In this document: piece by piece, positions 1 through 10,017 of the stretch
Layout of the letters: every line of letters starts with the position of its first letter
Numbering within the stretch: the first letter of the stretch is position 1
From: Cristatella mucedo
Taxonomy: Eukaryota > Bryozoa > Phylactolaemata > Cristatellidae
Assembly (NCBI GenBank): GCA_009760855.2
Contig: WPIO01000015.1
Location: 763,001 to 827,000 of the forward strand
Direction of reading: 5' to 3'
Length of the DNA: 64,000 bases
Position numbers and translations under genes: made by a program
Notes under the pieces: generated by a model
Seen by the model: the letters and a program-made list of their open reading frames with translations, nothing else
What the model was told of the DNA's origin: nothing
The model's database searches: none

Positions 1-544
1 TCCTGTAAGTAGGGTTCTTGTGGAGGCACCGAGTTAGCGACAGTGAAGATAATTGTAGCCCGTGTATTACGGCTGATACGGTGAGCACCATCGACAGAAT
101 TTTAGCCGAGCTCACACTAGCTCACGCTCAGATAAATATTTTCACACGGGTTGTTGCATACGGTGTTTACTATGTCGCGGGCGCCGGGGGGGGGGGGGGT
201 GGGGGTTGCTCTCCTCCTAGGGCTCTGTAGTGGCTCGCCAAACGATGACCTTCACCGGAGGAGGATTTCTGCGCGGCACCGACTGTCGTGCCTCCCCGCC
301 CCCCACAATCGCATCACTGATGGAGTTTCCGAAAGCGCCTCCAATTGCTGTGTGCATGTGTGGAGCGAAAACAGCATCGAGGCAGAGTTTTGATTCACCC
401 AACAGCAGACCACTGATCTAGAGATCAACTGCAATCACTTGCAACCCTTACACACTAGCCGGGCAATAAGCCGTGCATAAATATTGTTACACACGCTAAA
501 AATAGCTAAATATCGTTACATATGCACCTCGGCTAGCACCTCGA
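1..544. other. Left-edge stretch without a recognised gene
   Basis: I see no supported gene here. A G-rich run lies at about 184-206. A motif containing ATAAATATT followed by TTACACACG-like sequence occurs twice (around 132 and 478), which suggests a degenerate short repeat. Several 60-80 codon frames overlap in both orientations, as expected by chance in a GC-richer patch. Confidence 0.5.
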
Positions 545-1772
545 GCAGTTTTCGTCCAGTATCCATTCTCTCCAGATCCTATCAAAGACACTAAAACGAG
601 TTGTGGCAGACCAACTCAACTCAACTCTAATATCAGAGACCTCAAACCTAGCAAGTAAGTTCAAGTCAGGGTTTAGAGCTAATCACTCCTCAGAGTCAGC
701 ATTGCTAAGGTGTATAATAACCTTCTCATGAATTCAGACTTGGGAAAAGTCTCTCTGCTTGTTCTGCGTGATCATTCGGCAGAATTTGAGACCATTGCTC
801 CCAAAGTCCTTCTTGAGCGTCTCTAATTTCACCTGGACATCACTGGCACTGCACTGCAATGGTCTAGGTCCTATCTCAGTGGGAGGCTCCAGAGTATTGA
901 TTTGAACGGACAAAGATCATCAGAGGAACAACTTAAGTACGGGGTACCTCAGCGGTCTGTGCTCGGTCTGCTTCTTTTCACAGTTTACACTTCCTAGTTC
1001 TTCTTGCCGATGTGATCGCCAATCACAATCTAGGCTTTGAATTCTGTGCAAATGACACTCAGTTGTATCTTTGCTTTGATCCCTACCAGCTCCAGCACGT
1101 CGCATTCTCTACAACTCTTGCTGCATGTATTAATGAAATTCGCTCATAGACGGCAGAAAACTTGCTTAAATTGAACGATGACAAAATCAATTTACTTGTT
1201 ATGGGCAAAACAAGTGTGGTTCAGAAATTTGAAAAACACGCTTAAAATCGGCTGCACCAGCATATCTCCTGTTGAATCTATACGTAGTCTAGGTGTCATG
1301 TTCCAAAGGGACCTTTCATAAGATGAGCACATCAGCTCCACAATCAAGTCCGCCTACTTTCAGCTATTTAACATTGCCAAAAATCGGGCTTGATTAGGCT
1401 GGGATACTACATCCAAATTGGTCCATGCATTTGTGACGTCCCATCTCGACTTCTTTGACTCACTGCTTGCTGGTTTTCCTGAGTGTGCAATCAGGCGCTT
1501 ACAGTTGGCGCAAAACTCAGCAGCTAGGCTTACAAATGCCACATCTCACTACTTTTCGCCGATGTGCACTGGCTCTCCATCAAGCAGCACATCGACCTCA
1601 AGTTTCTGTCACGTACTTTGAGGTCCCCTTATTCTCTTGCTCCAGTCTACCTATCAGAACTACTCCCCAACCAGGCGAAGAATCGTACAACCCACTATTC
1701 TGACTTGAATCGTTTAGCCATATCTCGTTCGAACCTCAAAACCGTCGGAGAGTGTGCCTTTAGTTCCTATGC
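545..1772 (+). mobile_element. LINE-A reverse transcriptase remnant (5' part)
   Basis: This is a degenerate L2/CR1-like non-LTR retrotransposon. Translated piecewise with frameshifts and stops, it follows the better copy at 10717-12955. It begins near the NYRPVSLLP-type reverse transcriptase motif, runs through the ADHSTES-like, AFDTIDH-like, GVPQGS-like and YADDTQLYL-like blocks (near 1050-1075 the DD is damaged), and continues into the C-terminal LDFCNSLLAGLP-type region. It is 5' truncated and non-functional. A SINE2 copy interrupts it at 1773, and the 3' end resumes at 1933. Confidence 0.85.
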
Positions 1773-1932
1773 GCCGAGCTGGTTTGGTCTAGCTGTTAAG
1801 GTGCTCGCCCCAACCAAGGTCTGACTGAGGTCGTGGGCTCGAGCCTCGAGGCATATGTGAAGCGCCTGAATAGAGATTAAGTTCTCTTGGGGCACTATAT
1901 AAATGAATTATATTTGTATATATTTGTATTTG
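1773..1932 (+). mobile_element. SINE2 copy inserted in LINE-A
   Basis: This is a tRNA-derived SINE. It has an A-box-like GGTCTAGCTGTTAAGG segment and a B-box-like GGGCTCGAGCC segment, followed by a 3' region (AAGCGCCTGAATAGAGATTAAGTTCTCTTGG and on, split here as AAGCGCCTGAATAG and AGATTAAGTTCTCT) that resembles the LINE-A tail. It splits the LINE-A sequence between ...TTCCTATGC and TATGCTTCCAAGCC. The repeated TATGC (1768-1772 and 1933-1937) is the likely target-site duplication. Confidence 0.8.
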
Positions 1933-2188
1933 TATGCTTCCAAGCCTGGAACTCGCTAGTGACGTATGTCACAGCGTCCCAGGCATGACGATATTTAAAA
2001 AGAAGCTTAACACGCACCTGCTTATTACAGCATTTGGTGGGTCTTTGTGATTCGTATGCATGTACCAGCTTGCACTCTGCCTGCTGCTCGTTACTACTAA
2101 ACATTTGGTAATACTGTCTATACAGCATCCGCAAAGTGCCTAGAAAGAGATGCAGTTCTCTGAGGGCGCTATACAAACGTATTGTTAC
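1933..2188 (+). mobile_element. LINE-A 3' end (continuation after SINE2)
   Basis: The sequence resumes at the conserved C-terminal coding motif (AAGCCTGGAACTCGC) and runs through the 3' UTR to the terminal hairpin region, AAAGTGCCTAGAAAGAGATG through GGGCGCTATACAAA. The 3' UTR is a subfamily variant shared with the copy at 46092-46466 (both have a TTTGGTAATACT-like segment), so LINE-A has at least two subfamilies. Confidence 0.8.
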
Positions 2189-2324
2189 CGGATATTCGCT
2201 CGTAAGACACGGCTCTTATCGCTGCCATTTCATAAACGGTTCTCAGTTCGTAGTCAGCGGCCAAGCTTGTAGTCACCAATCGCGACGCATTGCACTATCC
2301 CCTCCTTTAAAATATCAGTACTAA

Positions 2325-2497
2325 TATATTTGTATAGTACCCTCGGAGAACATAATCTCTTTCTAAGCACTTTAAATATTCTGAAATAAAAGTGTTTATC
2401 ATGTAATTTCTGGTGACATGCGCAATGTAAACATGCAGACTCTGGTTAGAGGTAACACTCAAATTGTCGAAATGCACGTATGGTTAGTGGTAGCAAA
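2325..2497 (-). mobile_element. LINE-A 3' UTR fragment
   Basis: This reverse-oriented LINE-A tail reads from the left as a damaged GCGCC/CTCTTT hairpin and then the 3' UTR motif GGTTAGTGGTAGCA. It is the 3' part of an element that continues at 3706-4187 on the other side of a LINE-B insertion. Confidence 0.75.
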
Positions 2498-3705
2498 TAA
2501 TGTATTGCATCTCCGTCTGTAACTCCACAGAGTCATAAAGACCATGTGGGTGTTACACAGGAGAGTTTTGTATAGCGCACTCACAGCCTAAGTGGCTTTC
2601 GGTACGCATTCGGTAGCCAACAGACTTCGTCTCACGCAACGAAGAAAAAGTGGGAAGCATAGCAGAGTCAGGACACCAGTTGAGGTAGAGAGTAGCATGG
2701 AAGTAGCATCTCAGGACCGCTGAAAAGGATGAGCCATAGTCGGCAGCAGGAAAGTAGTTGTCGTTGCATAATAATTGTGGAAGCGAGTTCCACAGTCTAG
2801 GACATGCAAACCTAAAGCGTCTGTCGCCAACGGTCTATAAGTGGAGGAATGGAACAGCTAATGTATTGTCCACACAGGACCTGAGGGCGCGAACAGGCTG
2901 AAATTGATGCAGCAGTTCAGCTAGGTACGATGGAGACAAGCTGTGGCGGGCCTTGTGGGTCAGCGTAAGAACTTTGCTCTGTATCCTTTGCTCAACCGGC
3001 ATCCACCCTATCTCTTTTAGCAAAGGAGACACGTGCTCAAACCTCTGGGGCTTGAAGACCAGCGTTGCAGCCATATTCATAGTCACCTGCAGTGGCCTAA
3101 TAGCTTTCTTTGGTAGCCTAGCCAAAAGGGAATTACAATAATCAAGCTGAGACAGAACTAAGGAGCTAGTTAGATTTTTTACAAGCAACTGTGGGAGACA
3201 GCTCCTAATCTTGGATAGGGATCTGACATGATGGCTAGCTGTAGAAGCAGTCTTCTGAATGAAGCTTTTAAAATTGAGGCCGGTGTCGAAAACGACACCA
3301 AAATTTCGAGTACGTGGTGACGGTAGCATCACCTATTAGAAGAGCAAAGCCTTTTAATCCAGCCATATGCTTAGGGTGTCCTATGAGCAGCAGTTCGGTT
3401 TTTATCATCATTTAATTTCAGGAAGTTTTCTGAAATCCAGGATCGAATTTCAGCAACCATTCACTTTCTCAGTTGCTGCAGCAGATTCCGATGGTTTGAA
3501 TGACAAATACAACTGAGTATCGTCAGCATAAAAGTGATATCCTATTCCATGGGTCTTAATCACTTTTCCCAGAGGTTGTGTATAAATGGAGAACAGCAAG
3601 GGACCGATTACCGACCCTTGAGGGACTCCACCGGTGACCCGCCTCGTGTGTGAGACCTGACCCCCACACGACACGGATTGAACACGATCAGACAAGTACA
3701 ATGCA
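2498..3705 (-). mobile_element. LINE-B, 5'-truncated, inserted in LINE-A
   Basis: This is an L2/CR1-like non-LTR element, second family. Minus-strand frames at 3450-3701 contain [18 protein letters not shown] and [12 protein letters not shown], the reverse transcriptase core. The frame at 2835-3332 carries the downstream thumb and C-terminal region (LDYCNSLLARLPKKAIRPLQ). The 3' end, next to about 2498, has the AATGTATT tail typical of LINE-B. The 5' end is truncated just upstream of the GVPQGS block. Frameshifts separate the frames, so it is not functional. It lies inside an older LINE-A copy in the same orientation. Confidence 0.9.
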
Positions 3706-4187
3706 CAGTATCAGCACAAATGAGCACACACAGGGCAATTCACAAACAACCAAGCAAATGCAGTAAGAAGCAGATGCTCTTTTAGCTTCTTTTTACATGT
3801 TGTCAAGTCAAGGAGTGTTGACAAGGAAATCCCTTTTAAATTTTCAATTAAAATTTTAAATGTTATCAAGGAGACATCGTGAGGTCAGTCAGTAGTGACT
3901 TCCAGGCTTTGGGTTCATACGAAATAAAGGTGCTGTCTCCAAAGGATTTCAGGTTCATTCGAGGCATAGCTATAAGATTTGAGTCTGAAGTGCTGGTTGG
4001 GCACGATGCCTGGCCTGGTTGAGAAGTAGTTCTGATAGAATAGGCTGGTGCAAGAAAATGGTGGGTCCAAAAAGTGAGGAGCAAAGCCTCGACGTCAACA
4101 CGCTGCTTCATTGGAAGCCAGTGCAGGTTAGTGAGATTTGGTCAATGTGGCAACTTCGACGCTCTCGAAAGACAAGCCTAGCTCACG
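3706..4187 (-). mobile_element. LINE-A C-terminal region and 3' UTR (upstream half)
   Basis: On the minus strand this encodes fragments of the LINE-A C-terminus (SFGDSTFISYEPKAWKSL, 3866-4111) and then joins the 3' UTR. It matches what should flank the piece at 2325-2497 if the LINE-B insertion were absent. The 5' truncation is near 4187. Confidence 0.8.
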
Positions 4188-4220
4188 TATGTCCTCGGAT
4201 AGTTGATGGCTTATAGCCTT

Positions 4221-4390
4221 AAATAAATAAATGACATTCATTTGCATAGCGCCCCAATAGAACTCAATCTCTATTCAGGCGCTTCACATATGCCATGGGG
4301 CTCGAGCCCACAAACTTGGCCAGATCTTGATCGGAGCGAGCACCTAAACCAATTGGCCAAACCAGCTTGGCAAGCCTTGCGCTTTAGAAC
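4221..4390 (-). mobile_element. SINE2 copy with target-site duplication
   Basis: Reverse complement reading gives the SINE2 head (CAAGCTGGTTTGGCCAATTG), a B-box-like GTGGGCTCGAGCCCC, and the AAGCGCCTGAATAGAGATTG tail followed by ATTTATTT. TAGCCTT occurs at 4214-4220 and 4391-4397 and flanks the insert, consistent with target-primed insertion. Confidence 0.85.
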
Positions 4391-4397
4391 TAGCCTT

Positions 4398-4837
4398 GCC
4401 TGGTAGGCCATCTATTGCCATTGATAACGTCAATCGAGCTCTTGGCTTCCGAATGTCTTCTGGATGTTGACCCAACCTGGGAGTCGACATCATCCTGGTG
4501 TAGAGCCCATCTCCTCACGCTGGCTGCATCGTCATGCCCCTATCTGCCGCTAGCCGTCGAACAGAATCTTAGACCTACTAAGCCTGCCGTTCGCCTCGAG
4601 TTATCAGCAGTCAGTAGCTACTGTTGAGCACTGCCATCTATATTACCTTCATTGGCAGCTAACACTTCTCACACCGCATCATTGGCGGATCGAAAGCAGA
4701 TTAAGTGCAGTAACGGCGCTCACGTAAATAAGAAAGACATGGCGCTACCAAAGCTCGATAGAAAGCTCGGGATTACTGCCATTTCTTTTCAATCGAGCGA
4801 TTAGAGAAGGCAGAAAGAGAATATGGTGTCTCGTGGG
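4398..4837. other. Unassigned spacer
   Basis: I recognise no gene or repeat family here. A 70-codon plus-strand frame (4415-4627) has no recognisable motif. Confidence 0.4.
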
Positions 4838-5131
4838 TCTCGCTTCCACGATTCTTACACAACGACAACTACTCTCCTACTGCCAACTATGGCACATCCT
4901 TTTCAGCGGTCCTGAGATGCTACTTCCATGCTACTCTCTACCTCAACTGCTCTCCTGACTCTGCTATGCTTCCCACTTTCTCTTTGTTGCGTGAGACGAA
5001 GTCTGTTGGCTACCAAATGCGTACCGAAAGCCGCTTAGGCTGTGAGTGCGCTATACAAAACTCTCCTGTGTAACACCCACATGGTCTTTATGACTTTGTG
5101 GAGTTACAAACGGAGATACATTACATTACAT
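4838..5131 (+). mobile_element. LINE-B 3' end
   Basis: This 5'-truncated LINE-B starts within the NSLPQFL-type C-terminal coding region (CGCTTCCACGATTCTTACAC) and runs through the 3' UTR (GTGAGTGCGCTATACAAAAC, then CACCCACATGGTC) to an ACATTACATTACAT terminus. Its orientation is opposite to the LINE-B at 2498-3705. Confidence 0.85.
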
Positions 5132-7012
5132 ATCGTATTCATAACAACGTGTCTCAGCCAAGGACTTTCGTTGTTTCATGATTATCGCATGTTCACTTAA
5201 ATTTCAAGTCCCCTGATGGTACGCTACTCTAGCGGAAACCGAAATGGAATATTATCGCCATTCAAAGATGGCAGAGAGACGAATAGACGTCACGATTATT
5301 GAGCGAGTCCCTGGGGCTCAACACCCATCGTCATTTCTCTGCCGACCCACGTGGGTTCACCAATGATGCAAAAAATACTCCTCCTCGATCTCCCAGAATA
5401 AGAGTGCCTGCAGTTTTGACGGTACATCGGACCAACGAGAATCACGTCGAGTGACATCGTAGATTGGTTAGGGGCCCGTGACCTCGATCTCGTGCAAACT
5501 GAACTCTTGTCACAGGCTGCACGATGGCGACTGAGCAGGGCAGCATTTGCTACCCACGTATGCGCCTTGCAGCTAACTAGATATTCGTAAATGCACTCAC
5601 TATGAATGTGTGAGTTGGCATCATGCGATCCGGAAACACAGGGCTACTAAATTATGGGAACCGTTCGCATAGGACTCCCATCAAAATAGGTCAAACTGAC
5701 CACGGCAAAGAATGAATTCCGAGTCCTTTATATGCACAAATGGTGGAGAGCCATGCAAACAGGCTCCGATAAAAACTTAACCATTTGAACACGGGCGGAG
5801 AAAGAGTCCCGTGCACACTAAGTGACAAAACAAGACATACGGACTACAAAAACACGACCATACAACATCCTTTAGGTTCGCGTATAGAATATAGTGCACT
5901 CGCATTGTATTAAAGAATTTGTGAGTGCAAGTTCCACTTACCTTCGCCATTTAATCATCAACGCAAGGATAAGCAGAGTATTCAGCGACCAGTATATATG
6001 CAAATGTAGAGAGCAACTTTAATGGGACCCGACCTTGACTTAACTATCCAAATGTGGGCAGAGTAAGAAGCCCTATCATCTTATCCTAGGTTTTTTCAGA
6101 GCCAGCGTAGCAGTCACAAAGTGATGAGCTGTTTCCTTAAGAGCATGAATCAAAACTTCAAAATTCAAGAGCTCCCCAAAAGATAGTCTGACCCAGAATC
6201 ATACGACGCCACTTATAACATCAGAAATCACGCATCGACACATCCAAATGGAAATGTGTGCCAGTCACAAAGCTATTCCAGAACGTAATGTCTCGAGTTG
6301 CTGACAGTAACAGCAAACCTGCAAGCCTTTGTACACGTCAAAGCTGAATCTGAAATCAAATTTGACTAGCTCAATCCGCTACAGCAATGTACTCTACAGA
6401 AGACCGCACACACATTTGCATTCGTAAGCTGGAACCAATGCCGCCATTCTCTCGAATATCAGAAGACCCTGTAAACGAGAGTGAGGCTTGCATTGCATGC
6501 CGAGCTCGAAATACCGATAACAAAATCCGAACATAGGACATAAGCGACGACGAGCGGTACTACTAAAAATACAAGTCAACGGATCAAGTGTCAACAGGTC
6601 TTACAAGTAAGCTTGACCATAACTCGATTCAAGTATTGAGACGCAATCTTTTGAGATTATTTACCAATTAACACGAAGATCGCAAAAAGATATCTCCAGT
6701 AAGATGGACACCCAATGCATGCCATTAGGCAATTCATTTGGCAATCCATCATGATGAATAATGATCGCTTGTCACTCAACTTAGCACGTCGCTATCGTCT
6801 TACCGAAATTCTTCTCACATCTCACGCTATAGTTACTGCAGTGATTAGGGTGAGACTGCTCTACGTGAACTCGTAAAACCAAGCACCCTATGGCTACCCA
6901 AAACCAAGCACCCTATGTCTACCCAATTCTTATCGGCTTACTTTAGCTCACTGATTCTCACAACTGGCTCTACTACAGCGCACTAGGGGCTAGTCATGCT
7001 AGCACGCACAAA
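5132..7012. other. AT-leaning spacer with no recognised gene
   Basis: About 1.9 kb without a supported gene or named repeat. One 61-codon open stretch with no start codon (about 5420-5605, plus strand, containing SSDIVDWLGARDLDLVQ) has protein-like composition but no recognisable family. I do not call it. Short direct repeats (AACCAAGCACCCTATG) occur near 6878-6920. Confidence 0.4.
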
Positions 7013-7190
7013 TGAGCCGTGATGGCACACTCGGTAAGGCGGTTGCTTTCACGACCTCAGTCCCGAGGTGGTGGGTTCGATTCCTGCCGCGGGCGATTCT
7101 TTATCGCCACTGCAAGCGGTGGTGGGAGCCGTAAAGGCTCTTCTGTCGCTATACAAAGAGAGGCTGTTTAATCAGCTAAGATTTATTCAT
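7013..7190 (+). mobile_element. SINE1 copy
   Basis: This tRNA-derived SINE has an A-box-like TGGCACACTCGG at 7023-7034 and a B-box GGTTCGATTCC at 7074-7084. The body follows (TTTATCGCCACTGCAAGCGG) and the family-specific end is GCTATACAAAGAGAGGCTGT followed by TTAATCAGCTAAG. The 3' end is unlike LINE-A or LINE-B. This is one of the better preserved SINE1 copies in the window. Confidence 0.85.
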
Positions 7191-7904
7191 TATTTATAGG
7201 CAAGCGACCTCCCGAAAAAGTATTTCAAAAAGAAAACCCGACAAATTTTACACCATAGCACGCACCTGCAAGTGCTCCTCAAATAATTCCACACGCGCGA
7301 CTGCAGAAATTGCCGATAGCAACGTACAGCAGTTACTCTAGTGTGCATACAACTCCCTCGTTTCAACTTATCATCCATCGCGTAATCCACGAATAATGCT
7401 GGCGTGGCAGTCCTTTGTTTCGACCTACGCATCCCATCGCTAGTATCTTGCTCTTGCTAGGCAGCGCCTGCTGCTATGCCGTCGTACTGAACAGCACCAG
7501 GGCTAACGAGCTTGTCAGTGAGATTCGCACTTTGCCTTCACCTGAACTGTCTACCACGCTGCCTTGAGCACCACTAGGCCTCGTGAAATGAATAGTCCGG
7601 TGGTATTTCAATAAGCGATTAGCATGCACAATTGTTTATTTTGCTTGCATTATTTTGCAGTTAAGAGTGAATCCGACAGGTTATATCTTAAAAGTCGATT
7701 TTAAATAGCATTCGAACCACCTAATGGACTCAAAAGCTCAGGTGATAGTCTTTTCTTTCTTCGAAGGCTGAAAACCCCAAACAATTTTAACCCGGTTTTT
7801 GAACAATCTCGTGGGTTTTCGATATGCCGCTTCGTGTCATCTGCTGACCTGGATACATTTTCTCTAACTTTATCCTGGACGTCTAAAGGCGGTTCTTTGT
7901 ATGG
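7191..7904. other. Unassigned spacer
   Basis: No gene or repeat family is recognised. Minus-strand frames here have no domain signature. Confidence 0.35.
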
Positions 7905-8282
7905 CTAGGACATACGTTGAAACTTTAACCGCTTGCAGCTCAAAAGATCTACCAGTAGCCTCAGCTCCCTACCCAGCACCAATCTGGCAGGAGGATGATC
8001 GGTAGATTCATGCTCCGCTGAACGGTATGCCATCCGTAAAGGCGGCCAAAGCAGATCAAAATCTTCCTGATTTTTGCTACAGCATTTTGCTTTACCTTTC
8101 GCCAGCATGCTTGTACAGAATCACACCGTACAATCCAATGGGAGATATTAGTGCATAGTCCGGGAGATATAAGGGTATTTTATAGCTTTACGATCTGTTT
8201 TATGACCCAATAGTTTGCAGGGCTTGGACAACATAAAGCTGACTCCAAGTCACTGCTCCGATCAGAACGTAATTCGTCAGTA
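7905..8282 (-). pseudogene. Ty3/Gypsy integrase relic, downstream segment
   Basis: The minus-strand frame 7905-8108 reads SMLAKGKAK, then LLWPPLRMAYRSAEHESTDH, then LVLGRELRLLVDLL. This matches the conserved post-catalytic part of Ty3/Gypsy integrases (MAYR...HESTG...P..LVLGRE.RLP.DLL). It is a fragment with no intact start and with frame damage upstream near 8110-8125. It is separated from the N-terminal integrase piece (8480-8795) by a LINE-B insertion. No LTRs were identified. Confidence 0.8.
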
Positions 8283-8479
8283 ACGTAATGTAATGTATCG
8301 CCGTCTGCAACTCCACAAAGCTACAAAGACTATGTGGGTGTTACGTAGGAGTTTTGTGTAGCGCACTCACAGCCTAAGCGGCTTTCGGTACGCATTCGGT
8401 CGCCAACAGACTTCGTCTCACGAAACAAAGAGAAAATGGGAAGCGTAGCAGAGTCAGGAGAGCAGTTGAGGTAGTGAGC
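8283..8479 (-). mobile_element. LINE-B 3' end inserted in Gypsy integrase
   Basis: About 195 bases of LINE-B 3' UTR in reverse orientation, beginning with AACGTAATGTAATGTATCGC and including GTGGGTGTTACG, GCGCACTCACAGCCTAAGCG and CAGACTTCGTCTCACG. Upstream LINE-B sequence is missing, so this is a very short 5'-truncated insertion. It interrupts the integrase reading frame. Confidence 0.85.
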
Positions 8480-8795
8480 AGACAGGCATGTCAAAATGAA
8501 AAAAATTGCTTACAACAGTAGCCACGCTAGTGGCCTCCCGATCACGAATTTCATAGGCTTCAAGCCACTTAGCGAAGTAATTGTTCAAGTCACAGACGTA
8601 CTCAGTACAGTGCTTAATGGTAGTCCGAGTGCCAGCCACATCAACAGCGACTCGCTCAAACATGCCAACTTGCTTGCAAAGCTGTACTGGCACCCTGGGT
8701 GGCACTCGGTGCGCTTCTTGGCACAACAAGCCCGTCAGGATTTGCACCACTCCCCGTGACAACGCATGTCAGCCCAATAGAACGGTAGCATCAGA
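8480..8795 (-). pseudogene. Ty3/Gypsy integrase relic, zinc-binding and core segment
   Basis: The minus strand encodes FYWADMRCHGEWCKS, an in-frame stop, then RACCAKK, which is the integrase zinc-finger region with paired cysteines. In a shifted frame it continues with FERVAVDVAG and FAKWLEAYEIRDREATSVA, the start of the catalytic core including the first catalytic aspartate (VDVAG). A stop and a frameshift show it is dead. Together with 7905-8282 it is one old Gypsy copy, split by LINE-B. Upstream pol sequence could not be traced with confidence. Confidence 0.85.
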
Positions 8796-10017
8796 TGACC
8801 CGTGACTTTTTAACCTCAAGCTGTCCACCTGCGGGCTTATCGCTCGCTTTGGTCAGAACTATAGGCCTAACTTTCCTAGGCACCTCGGTCAGCCAGGCTA
8901 TTATCGGACAATTTAGAGATACTCACTTTCACTCCGTCGTGATTCACTTCGCCCTGATTGAATCGAGTCTAAGCATGCTCCCTAAGTGCCCAGTAATGCT
9001 TCGTGGCTTTTCTATGGGGTGAGACATTCTCTCACTCGGAGAACCAAGTGCATTCGCGTATTGACTGCATCGGTGGCCACGGGTATTTTTCATCCTCATG
9101 CTCATGTGTTTCATTCGCCAAACGCATCTGCAGCCTCCTCAAACTGGTTCTTGTAAGATACTGCGATACCTATATCGCCGTTTCCTTACTGGCACAATGT
9201 CTGTACCCACGGGACAAGGCATTCGACCAAGGCTGTCGGTATTCCAGTAAGCCGTTACAGCTTAAGGCAGCTCATCGTAGTTATATTGTTATATTGGTCT
9301 AACTTTCCATACACACCGGCTGGTTGTCCATCAGGATCTTCTAGTGGGCGAAGCAGTTTCAGGGCAAGTGCTGATCGTGTAGCTAGCTTCAGAAGGTATG
9401 CGTGGAAATTACACACAGAATTTCAAAGGTAGCTAACTATCTCTTCCTTCCTTGTTCATATAGAAATTCCCCTCTTGAACACTAAGAACTGACTGAAATA
9501 CTCAAATAAGCCACTACTTTAGTCAATACCTTACTAAGGTTCCACGTCAATTCGAAGGCACGGCGTCTTCCGGCCCGGCTACATGCCGCCTAGCAGGCAA
9601 GCCACTTAATCGGCGTCTCGCAGTTAATACGAACGCTTAAGAGCATTAAACCCGCAGCAAATACAGGACGTACAGTCGCAGTCTGCCGGCAAATGCTGAG
9701 CATACTCGCTGCAGCCCCACAATTTTTAGTCAGCTGCCCGCAGACATCTCACTGCCTCTCAGGTTTCGCCTGTTAAATGTGTGCCCAACAAAAAAGAAAC
9801 ACTGGTTACTTATCCTCAATCAGGCTGTCCAGGCAAAGCTAGATGAATTTCTGCTGAACGAGTAGTGAATGACGCCCTGCTCTGGTGGCTGTGTATTTGA
9901 GACCACCCCACTCGGGTTCTCATTCTTTCACCCTACGAGGTCTGACCAGACGGGTGACGGGGGGGGGGGTTATCGTCGTTGTTCGTGACTCGTTTGGCAA
10001 TAAGATTTGCGAACTTT
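8796..10017. other. Spacer, possibly further decayed Gypsy sequence
   Basis: No gene is supported. Continued minus-strand Gypsy pol is possible just right of 8795, but no RNase H or reverse transcriptase motif is readable. A G-run sits at about 9958-9969. Confidence 0.35.

Noticed and set aside
7013-7190. True tRNA gene suggested by A and B boxes
   Set aside because: The B-box matches but the region does not fold into a full cloverleaf by eye, and many copies with the same SINE body exist in the window.
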